DNA from: Margaritifera margaritifera
Lineage: Eukaryota > Mollusca > Bivalvia > Unionida > Margaritiferidae
DNA length: 64,000 bases
Reading direction: 5' to 3'
Assembly (NCBI GenBank): GCA_029931535.1
Contig: JAQPZY010001621.1
Span: forward strand, 1,240,001 to 1,304,000
Part shown: positions 58,744-64,000 of the stretch, in pieces
How the letters are laid out: the number at the start of each line of letters is the position of its first letter
Numbering within the stretch: the first letter of the stretch is position 1
Translations under genes and position numbers: made by a program
The notes under the pieces: model-generated
Database searches by the model: none
Told to the model about the DNA's origin: nothing
What the model saw: the letters and a program-made list of their open reading frames with translations, nothing else

Positions 58744-59055
58744 ATGACCCTTTGTTCTTCTTCGGACTTAGTAGAAGAAGAAGACTATAAATATTTGATT
58801 TTATCAGTACAAGAAAGAAACATTGTACTTAAAGCGTTGAGAGTGGTAATGAAAATCAGTGAGGAACCTCCATGTGAAGAAGACATTCGTCACACTTTAT
58901 CTGTCTATAAAACATTTCAAGAAGTGTGTATTGCTAGTGAGTTACACCAACAACTTTTCAATTGGAAAGATGTACGACCCTGGAGAAACCTTGGTTTCTA
59001 TTATTGGCTACAAGAAGTGGCTCAGTTTGCCAAAGATTTGGCAACATGTCCATAA
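58744..59055 (+). CDS. Small acidic/aromatic protein of unknown function (103 aa)
   Basis: ATG 10 bp after the preceding stop. MTLCSSSDLVEEEDYKYLIL, then EEPPCEEDIRHTLSVYKTFQ and VRPWRNLGFYYWLQEVAQFA, predicted mostly helical. No family recognised. The frame ends at 59055 just where the coding pattern appears to pass to the frame of the next entry, so the two may be one gene split by a frameshift or linked by ribosomal frameshifting. Confidence 0.5.
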   Translation: MTLCSSSDLVEEEDYKYLILSVQERNIVLKALRVVMKISEEPPCEEDIRHTLSVYKTFQEVCIASELHQQLFNWKDVRPWRNLGFYYWLQEVAQFAKDLATCP

Positions 59056-59419
59056 GGGTCCAAAAGTGAAAAAATGGGAACCTCAGTGGGAAACCCTGAA
59101 AGAAGAAAAAGAAGAAGAACCTGACACCACAAAAAAAGAGGACCACACCACCGTTGTCCAAATACCACCACCCCCTCTTGAGGAATATAACCCTTCCTTA
59201 CCAACGCCAGAGCATTCAAAAAAACAAAAGACGACTAGAAGAATACCACCCCAAGCAGCAGTGCCTGTGTTTTTCATTCCTAGGAGGCAGGAATGTTGTA
59301 CATTGACTTGTTTATACAGAACTTTAAATGTTGTAGTGGTAGTCTTAATCTTGTACGTGATCATTTTAATTTGCTATTTTCTCACTGGTTCGCTTCTTCG
59401 TGTTCGTGTAAAGTTGTAA
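58970..59419 (+). CDS. C-terminally anchored membrane protein (149 aa)
   Basis: ATG 58970 is the most upstream in this frame near the end of the previous gene; the first about 28 codons overlap it and may not be real. Then a charged segment (VKKWEPQWETLKEEKEEEPD), a Pro-rich segment (QIPPPPLEEYNPSLPTPEHS), a Cys pair (RRQECCTLTC) and one membrane span at residues 119-138 (LNVVVVVLILYVIILICYFL) with a basic tail. The topology suggests an N-out or N-in single-pass protein, perhaps virion-membrane or host-membrane associated. No family recognised. Confidence 0.6.
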   Translation: MYDPGETLVSIIGYKKWLSLPKIWQHVHKGPKVKKWEPQWETLKEEKEEEPDTTKKEDHTTVVQIPPPPLEEYNPSLPTPEHSKKQKTTRRIPPQAAVPVFFIPRRQECCTLTCLYRTLNVVVVVLILYVIILICYFLTGSLLRVRVKL

Positions 59420-59457
59420 AATATGTTTTTGTTGTGTTGGTTGTCTTTTTAAAAAAA

Positions 59458-59471
59458 AATAAATAAATAAA
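59458..59471 (+). terminator. Triple overlapping polyadenylation signal
   Basis: Three overlapping AATAAA hexamers 38 bp after the stop of the membrane protein, directly before the next TATA box. This marks a transcript boundary. Confidence 0.6.
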
Positions 59472-59485
59472 CGTGTATGAAAATG

Positions 59486-59492
59486 TATAAAA
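59486..59492 (+). promoter_or_regulatory. TATA box of the packaging ATPase
   Basis: TATAAAA 54 bp upstream of ATG 59540. The spacing equals that of other genes here, which argues against the upstream ATG at 59477 as the start. Confidence 0.65.
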
Positions 59493-59539
59493 TGTCTTGG
59501 GTCTTTTGTCTTCTTCTCAAAAATCTTCTTACCTCAGTC

Positions 59540-60280
59540 ATGGCTACATCATCTTCTACTGCCTCGTCTGCCTCTTCTGCTTCTGTCGTCAAAGTGATTG
59601 ACGAAAAGTTAGATCGTTCCAGTTGGAACGCTTTGTATCTGCGCCATCCATTTAACATGTTGATTGCTGGACCGAGTGGTTCAGGTAAAACCGAATTTGT
59701 CAAACGTTTGATCGAACATAAAGGTGATTTGTTCGATCATCCACCTCAACGTATCGTGTGGTGTTACAAAGAGTGGCAACCGTCTTACACACTACTCCAA
59801 GAACGTCAAGGAGAAACCATTTCCTTTGTGGATGGTATTCCTCACGAAGACGACGGAATCGTGTCTGACGTGACTCAAACCCATTTGGTTATTTTTGATG
59901 ACATGTTAGGAGAAGACGAAGAAGAAATTAAACTTTGGTTTACACGAAAAGGACACCATCGTAATGCTAGTATTGTCTACATTACTCAAAATTTATTTCA
60001 ACAAAGTAAAGCCCATCGAACCATCAGTCTGAACGCTCATTACGTGGTCTTGTTTAAAAGCCCCAGAGACAAATCTCAAGTACAAGTGTTAGCCAAACAG
60101 TTAGGCATGTCTTGGTTGAATTATGCGTACGACGATGCCACTCAAACCCCTCACGAGTATTTACTCATTGACTTAAAACCTACCACTCCTGACTATTTGA
60201 GATTTCGTGCCCAATTGCTTCACCCTTGGGGTCAAGAAGGTGGTCCTGTCATTTACACGTCCCCTTCAGCCAATTTTTGA
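59540..60280 (+). CDS. A32/FtsK-type genome packaging ATPase (246 aa)
   Basis: Pumps the genome into the capsid in Polintons, adintoviruses and related large DNA viruses. Ser-rich start MATSSSTASSASSASVVKVI; Walker A GPSGSGKT at residues 44-51; a conserved RIVWCYKEWQPSY segment; Walker B HLVIFDDML with Asp120-Asp121; a downstream helix KGHHRNASIVYITQNLFQQS carrying the sensor-like Gln/Asn; and a KSPRDKSQVQVLAKQLG block typical of the Polinton family. All motifs and the length fit the family and there is no break. An upstream ATG at 59477 would add 21 residues but lies before the TATA box. Confidence 0.92.
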   Translation: MATSSSTASSASSASVVKVIDEKLDRSSWNALYLRHPFNMLIAGPSGSGKTEFVKRLIEHKGDLFDHPPQRIVWCYKEWQPSYTLLQERQGETISFVDGIPHEDDGIVSDVTQTHLVIFDDMLGEDEEEIKLWFTRKGHHRNASIVYITQNLFQQSKAHRTISLNAHYVVLFKSPRDKSQVQVLAKQLGMSWLNYAYDDATQTPHEYLLIDLKPTTPDYLRFRAQLLHPWGQEGGPVIYTSPSANF

Positions 60281-60294
60281 AGAAAAAAAAACAC

Positions 60295-60302
60295 TATAAA
60301 AA
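60295..60302 (+). promoter_or_regulatory. TATA box of the long core-like gene
   Basis: TATAAAAA 46 bp upstream of ATG 60341, 14 bp after the ATPase stop. Confidence 0.7.
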
Positions 60303-60340
60303 CAACCTTCTACGTCATTTCTGTCTCACACTCTTTCGAG

Positions 60341-61226
60341 ATGACTTCTTTTCTAGCTCTTCCTTTGGCTAAATTGATTCGTGCCTTGTATGGTATCAGT
60401 CGTGAAAAAAATGCACAAGTCCATGCTCATTTGTTAGAAGCGAGTCTTAAAGAAGTGTTACGATGGTTTACTTTGACAGCACGTCAATTACTGCAAGGCA
60501 TCATTCACATCCCTCATCAAACTCAACGTTTTTTTTCAAAAACATAAAGCGGCATTGTCACAACTGACTGATCCTAGAATCGATTCACGGACTAAAAAAC
60601 AAATCATTTTAACTCCTGGTGGAAGCGGTTCTTTAGGAGGGGTCATGATTCGTTCCATTTTGAAATGGGATCCTAATGCCCAAGCCAAAAAACCCAAATC
60701 ACCCAAAAAGAAGAAAAGTCCAAAGAAAAAGAAAACCACACACCAGAAAAAGAAAAGTTCTGCCAAGAAGAAGAAAACACCTACCACCACCACTGCAAGG
60801 AGCCGCAAGAGAGGTACTGCGGCCAGGAAAACGTACACTCGCAAGACACCACGACAAACAACCGTGACGAGGTCTCCTTCTCCTTCGTCCCCATCATCTT
60901 CACCACCCTTCACGATGATGCCTGCCAAAACAGACTTAAGTCCCGTGTTTCCTAATTTGATGCAAAAATGGAAACCTATTTCAAAAGTCACCACTTCGGG
61001 ACCCTCGACGACATCGGCTGATTTGGCCATGGCAGCAGCCACCAACAAAGTACCTTCCCCTAAAACCAAAGTCCAAGAAAGAACTGGTATCTTACAAAGT
61101 TTACTGGATTTATCCAAAGAAGAACTGAGACGATTTAGTCCTTTAAAAACACCTCAACGTCGAGTGATGCCTGTCATTAAGTTGGTACGTCGTGCAGACA
61201 ATCAGTGGAGACGTATTCCAGTATAA
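60341..61226 (+). pseudogene. Basic core/membrane-active-like protein, long paralogue (frameshift)
   Basis: ATG 60341: MTSFLALPLAKLIRALYGIS, HAHLLEASLKEVLRWFTLTA and RQLLQGIIHIP, to a frame change at a T8 run (60529-60536). The next frame carries SQLTDPRIDSRTKKQIILTP, GGSGSLGGVMIRSILKW, then a lysine-rich linker (KKPKSPKKKKSPKKKKTTHQ), Thr/Arg repeats and a conserved-looking C-terminus. The layout (helical region, spacer helix, KKKxxLxxGG block) parallels the intact gene at 61277, so the two are paralogues, this one with a long basic tail. Proteins of this layout in Polintons/adintoviruses resemble adenovirus core (pX/pVI-like) proteins. DNA condensation or membrane action is inference. Confidence 0.6.
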
Positions 61227-61230
61227 AATA
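61222..61230 (+). promoter_or_regulatory. TATA box overlapping the upstream stop codon
   Basis: TATAAAATA 55 bp upstream of ATG 61277. The TAA stop of the previous gene (61224-61226) lies inside the TATA box. Confidence 0.75.
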
Positions 61231-61276
61231 GAAGGGTACCCTGCCAGAGACTTCAGACTTACTCCTCACCTCTAAG

Positions 61277-61711
61277 ATGGCTCCCAAACGTGCACACCAC
61301 AACCACCTCCACCAAAAAAAGAAGAAAAGTAAAACCACCAAAAAAGGACGACTTCCCCCTCGTCTAGCCAAACATTGGGATGTCTTGTCGGTCCTAACCA
61401 AATCCAGTCCTCCCATGCGAAAACAACTCATTCAAACAGCCCCTAAAGAAATCATCGATACCGTGTGTGAATGTTGTTTGAACGTGTTGAAAGGAACGGT
61501 ACCTTTGTCCAAGATACAGAAACAAAAATTAGGGAAACATCGGAACGTTCTTCGTCAAATGGTGAAAAAGAAAATACCTCTTCAACAAAAGAAAAAAATG
61601 TTGGTACAACGAGGAGGATTTCTACCTATGTTGATAGGTCTGTTGTTAAAAATAGCTGCTCCTTTGTTAGGAACGATTGCTGGACCGCTTTTAGGAGGGG
61701 TCATGCGATAA
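61277..61711 (+). CDS. Basic core/membrane-active-like protein, short paralogue (144 aa)
   Basis: Intact. Basic N-terminus (MAPKRAHHNHLHQKKKKSKT), then HWDVLSVLTKSSPPMRKQLI, CECCLNVLKGTVPLSKIQKQ, LGKHRNVLRQMVKKKIPLQQ and KKKMLVQRGGFLPMLIGLLL, ending in an amphipathic/hydrophobic GLLLKIAAPLLGTIAGPLLG tail. The pattern (xxLCECxLNVLxGxVPLxxxQKxxLxxHxxxLRxL, then KKxxLVQxGGFLP) is a widespread family in metazoan Polinton-like elements. The combination of basic head and Gly-rich hydrophobic tail fits a core or membrane-lytic virion protein such as the adenovirus pX/pVI group, by analogy only. Confidence 0.75.
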   Translation: MAPKRAHHNHLHQKKKKSKTTKKGRLPPRLAKHWDVLSVLTKSSPPMRKQLIQTAPKEIIDTVCECCLNVLKGTVPLSKIQKQKLGKHRNVLRQMVKKKIPLQQKKKMLVQRGGFLPMLIGLLLKIAAPLLGTIAGPLLGGVMR

Positions 61712-61726
61712 CCAAAAAAAAGAAGA

Positions 61727-61733
61727 TAAAAAG
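61727..61733 (+). promoter_or_regulatory. TATA-like box of the next gene
   Basis: TAAAAAG in the context agataaaaagg, 56 bp upstream of ATG 61783. It is weaker than the others but at the same distance. Confidence 0.4.
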
Positions 61734-61782
61734 GACCACCCTTCTCTGAAAAGACCACACCTTTTTGGTACCTTTGAATGAA

Positions 61783-62421
61783 ATGGAAGGACGAAAACTG
61801 ACTTTAGTACCTTACAAACGATGGATGGAATTTCATCGTTGGAACGAACAACGGATACCTCATTTACCACCCAATCCTAATCTCAACGAGATGTCCCAGT
61901 TACAACAAGAAATACAATCCCTGATGGAACGAAGCGATTTGTCAGAAACAGAAAAATCCCAACGGTACGGTCAACTTTTACAACGTCTGCAACTCTTTCA
62001 CCAAAAAACAGTCGACGAAACTGCTCCACCCACTCTGAGAGATTTTAAGACGATGATGAAAAGCGAACCTAAAGTGACCACCACCACTAAAAGAGACACC
62101 GCCACGGGGACGACAGAAGACGACGAGCCTCGAGAAGTTTTTCAAACTCCGTCTGCTGGTATCTCTAGTAAAATTGCAGCGTCCTTGTTGACACCCTCAC
62201 CTACTCCTCATCGAGAAAAAATGAAAGATTGGGTTCATAAGAAGATGTCCACTCCTTCTTCAGCAGAAGAGAAAAAGAAAGACAGCAAGACTGAAGTGAA
62301 AAAAGATACTAAGAAAAAACCTGCCATCACCACTCCTGTGGCTCGTCGAACGCGTCAAGCTACTTCGTCCAAACCTCACGACACCCAAAGTAGTAGCATC
62401 GAACAGTGGGTGTCTTATTGA
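61783..62421 (+). CDS. Conserved Polinton-type late protein, Ser/Thr/Lys-rich (212 aa)
   Basis: ATG 61783 gives MEGRKLTLVPYKRWMEFHRW, the usual LVxVPxxxY/W start of this family. Next come LPPNPNLNEMSQLQQEIQSL and LSETEKSQRYGQLLQRLQLF, a helical, probably coiled segment (residues 35-80). The rest is low-complexity, rich in Thr, Ser, Lys and Pro, and ends in SSSIEQWVSY. No break. It lies between core-like protein and integrase. A structural or scaffold role is inferred only from neighbours. Confidence 0.65.
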   Translation: MEGRKLTLVPYKRWMEFHRWNEQRIPHLPPNPNLNEMSQLQQEIQSLMERSDLSETEKSQRYGQLLQRLQLFHQKTVDETAPPTLRDFKTMMKSEPKVTTTTKRDTATGTTEDDEPREVFQTPSAGISSKIAASLLTPSPTPHREKMKDWVHKKMSTPSSAEEKKKDSKTEVKKDTKKKPAITTPVARRTRQATSSKPHDTQSSSIEQWVSY

Positions 62422-62427
62422 TCAATC

Positions 62428-63452
62428 ATGGAGAAACTGTTAGCTACCATTTATTACAATCCTGGTCATGCTGCTGGTTACGGAGGAGTTCAAAAATTAT
62501 ATCGAGCTGCTAAAAGTAAATTGAAAAGTGTACGTGGAAGGCATCGATCATCAATGGCAAGCCGATTTAGCCGACGTCTCTCATTTAGCCACTTACAATC
62601 GTGGCCACAAATATTTGTTTTGTGTCATCGACGTGTTTTCCAAATTTGCTTGGGTCGTGCCTTTGACCTCTAAAAACAGTACCGAATTGGTACGTGCCTT
62701 AAAATTGGTCTTGAAACAAAGTGGACGCCAACCTTTACGATGGCAAACTGACAAAGGCACCGAATTTCTAAACCAAGCTTTTCAAAAAAGAATTGAAACA
62801 AAGACAAATTCATTTTTTTACTACCGAAAATCCTGAAACCAAAGCCAGTATCGTGGAACGTTTTCAAAGAACTTTGAAAGAACGCATGTGGAAATATTTT
62901 ACACATCAACATACTCTCAAGTACATCGACGTGTTACCCCGTTTGGTCAAAGCGTACAATCAATCGTACCATCGTAGCATCGGATGTGCCCCCGAAGAGG
63001 TCAGCCCTGAAAACGAAGTGGTCGTGTTTGATAAATTATTTGGTTCACCCCAGACAAAAAAGAAGAGGAAAACCTTGTTCGAGTTAAAGACGGGAGATTG
63101 GGTTCGCATCGGAGAAACCAAACGTACTTTTGACAAAGGTTATTTACCCAACTGGACCACCGAATTGTTTCGTGTCACTACCCCCGTCCGTGGACGCAAT
63201 CCTCCCGTCTATAAATTGGAAGACATGCACGGTGAAGTACTCAAAGGAACATTTTACTTGCCTGAGTTACAACGAGTGACCAAAAAAGAAGACACTTTGT
63301 ACGACATCGAAAGCATTCTCGAACAAAGAACACGCAAAGTAGGTAAACGTCGAGTAGAAGAAGTCAAAGTACGTTGGAAAGGATATCCGCCTAGTTTTGA
63401 TTCTTGGATTGCTGCTTCTCAAGTCGTCGACTATAAAAAGAAAAAGAAGTAA
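62428..63452 (+). pseudogene. Retroviral-type integrase with C-terminal chromodomain (internal deletion, frameshifts)
   Basis: Inserts element DNA into host chromatin. ATG 62428 starts MEKLLATIYYNPGHAAGYGG. Near 62520-62530 the sequence jumps frame and lacks about 45 residues that the family has here, including the TLHK part of the N-terminal zinc domain. The core follows: EGIDHQWQADLADV (first Asp) and LRWQTDKGTEFLNQAF (second Asp). Another frame change at about 62785-62800 leads to ETKASIVERFQRTLKERMWK (catalytic Glu), post-core VLPRLVKAYNQSYHRSIGCA, and an SH3-like GDWVRIGETKRTFDKGYLPN. A chromodomain ends the protein at about 63299-63440 (YDIESILEQR, VRWKGYPPSFDSW). DDE residues are present, but as annotated the gene is inactive. 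Confidence 0.88.
63432..63439 (+). promoter_or_regulatory. Candidate TATA box inside the integrase 3' end
   Basis: TATAAAAA 30 bp before ATG 63462. This is closer than the other boxes, so the 5' leader would be nearly absent; lower confidence. Confidence 0.35.
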
Positions 63453-63461
63453 CTCAACAAC

Positions 63462-63902
63462 ATGCCATTCAACACAGCAGCAACCCAGACTTCAACGACT
63501 CCTTCGCAGAGTTCTTCTCTTCAAGAATTACAAAAACAACCGCTTTGGGTGTGGTGCGGAGAACGTGTACCTAAAAATCAAATCGTCTTTTTCTGCCAAA
63601 TTTTTGTAGTGTATTGTGTCATCGGAGCAGCTATTGCCAATTTGAGTTTACAACAAGGAGACAAACAATTGTGGACTATTTTACTTAGCAGTTGCATTGG
63701 TTATCTTTTACCCAGTCCCTCTTTGAAATTTACGACGGACAACAGCCACAGCAGCAACCACGGGAGTTCGACCAACGCCAGTTCACCTTCTTCTTCGTCC
63801 AGTCACCACCACAATACCAACCCTCTTTTGGAACCTTTTGAACATCATTCTTCTGTCCACTTGAGTGACTCCTCGGACACTAGAACAACTTTGGAACTAT
63901 GA
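63462..63902 (+). CDS. Two-TM Polinton-type membrane protein (146 aa)
   Basis: ATG 63462, 9 bp after the integrase stop. The N-terminus is Ser/Thr/Gln-rich (MPFNTAATQTSTTPSQSSSL), then WVWCGERVPKNQ, TM1 at residues 41-60 (IVFFCQIFVVYCVIGAAIAN) and TM2 at about 70-84 (LWTILLSSCIGYLLP). The tail is low-complexity Ser/His/Asn (NSHSSNHGSSTNASSPSSSS). VPxxxIVFFxQ followed by LWxxLLSSxxGYLLPxP recurs in bivalve and cnidarian Polinton-like elements. A virion or assembly membrane protein is inferred. Its stop overlaps the next start (ATGA). Confidence 0.7.
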   Translation: MPFNTAATQTSTTPSQSSSLQELQKQPLWVWCGERVPKNQIVFFCQIFVVYCVIGAAIANLSLQQGDKQLWTILLSSCIGYLLPSPSLKFTTDNSHSSNHGSSTNASSPSSSSSHHHNTNPLLEPFEHHSSVHLSDSSDTRTTLEL

Positions 63903-64000
63903 ATGACCAATTTTATTTAACGTTACCTAGTGACAGTTCCATGAATGTGTTTCCCAACAACACCTTATGTTGTTTCACCACCAAATTACCTCAATCCATT
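63899..64000 (+). CDS. Conserved Polinton-type late protein, N-terminus only (34 codons)
   Basis: ATG at 63899 overlaps the previous stop (ATGA) and is open to the window edge. The start MNDQFYLTLPSDSSMNVFPN then NTLCCFTTKLPQSI is the recognisable FYxTLPSxSSxxxFPxNTxxxFxTxLPxxI beginning of a very common protein in metazoan Polinton-like elements. It is presumed a structural (capsid-associated) protein; its exact role is not settled from sequence here. Confidence 0.7.
   Translation, partial: MNDQFYLTLPSDSSMNVFPNNTLCCFTTKLPQSI

Larger units (their letters stand above)
51060..64000 (+). mobile_element. Polinton/adintovirus-like integrated element (right end outside window)
   Basis: Defined by the co-occurrence of a Polinton-type family B DNA polymerase, chromodomain retroviral-type integrase, A32/FtsK-type packaging ATPase, two basic core/membrane-active-like proteins, and the start of the FYLTLPS-type late protein. 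It also has accessory HNH/zinc-knuckle, BIR and F-box-like genes. Virion proteins for major capsid, penton and protease are expected right of the window. The left boundary is uncertain. Breaks in six genes suggest an endogenised copy, though homopolymer errors may exaggerate this. Confidence 0.85.

Noticed and set aside
58859..58969. Upstream extension of the membrane protein frame beginning at a GTG
   Set aside because: Not a plausible eukaryotic start, and the segment overlaps a frame with better coding character.
59477..59539. Upstream ATG for the packaging ATPase
   Set aside because: It lies before the TATA box at 59486, and the extra 21 residues (hydrophobic, no family match) would not be in the transcript from that promoter.
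60536..61117. 193-codon minus-strand frame opposite the long core-like gene
   Set aside because: Shadow frame of lysine/threonine-rich coding sequence, producing Phe/Val-rich nonsense; the plus strand has the TATA box and the paralogue.
1..64000. CRISPR arrays or bacterial operons
   Set aside because: The tandem repeats have no unique spacers, and the introns, TATA boxes and polyadenylation signals are eukaryotic.

Overview
The window looks like nuclear DNA of a marine invertebrate, most likely a bivalve mollusc. The reasons are a metazoan gene with canonical GT/AG introns, introns of up to about 10.6 kb packed with tandem minisatellites, tRNA-derived SINEs, MITEs and decayed transposons, and a large Polinton/adintovirus-like element with a BIR gene. 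The phylum is an inference; no taxonomic marker settles it.

Layout. 1-1960: the 5' end of a Ty3/gypsy LTR retrotransposon on the minus strand (LTR, primer-binding site, start of gag). 3095-46674, minus strand: the N-terminal half of a TM9SF4-like nonaspanin in 11 coding exons totalling 912 bp, exactly 304 codons. The rest of that gene lies beyond the left edge. Its introns hold two DIRS-like retrotransposons, a pogo-like MITE, hAT and THAP transposase relics, SINEs, a double-hairpin MITE in two inverted copies, and many minisatellites. 46675-48282: upstream flank of TM9SF4 with nothing recognised. 48283-51045: a badly decayed Polinton/Maverick-like relic with an integrase fragment and a P-loop ATPase fragment. 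51060-52200: G-rich and A-rich degenerate repeats, possibly the terminal region of the next element.

From about 52.2 kb to the right edge (continuing beyond it) is a second, far better preserved Polinton/adintovirus-like element. An HNH/zinc-knuckle gene on the minus strand shares a bidirectional TATA promoter with a plus-strand run: protein-primed-type family B DNA polymerase, BIR (IAP-like) protein, an F-box-like duplicated protein, two or three small unknown proteins including a membrane protein, an A32/FtsK-type packaging ATPase, two paralogous basic core/membrane-active-like proteins, a conserved small late protein, a chromodomain retroviral-type integrase, a two-TM protein, and the first 34 codons of a conserved Polinton late protein. 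The major capsid protein, penton and protease expected for this class are not in the window and would lie to the right.

The genes together make a virus-like replicative unit: polymerase for copying, integrase for insertion, ATPase for genome packaging, basic proteins for the particle core, and BIR/F-box-like proteins as candidate host-interaction factors. Most plus-strand genes have their own TATA box about 45-65 bp upstream of the start codon. Several genes are broken. Three breaks lie in T8/A9 homopolymers, which could be assembly errors; others are nonsense codons or internal deletions, which fit genuine decay.
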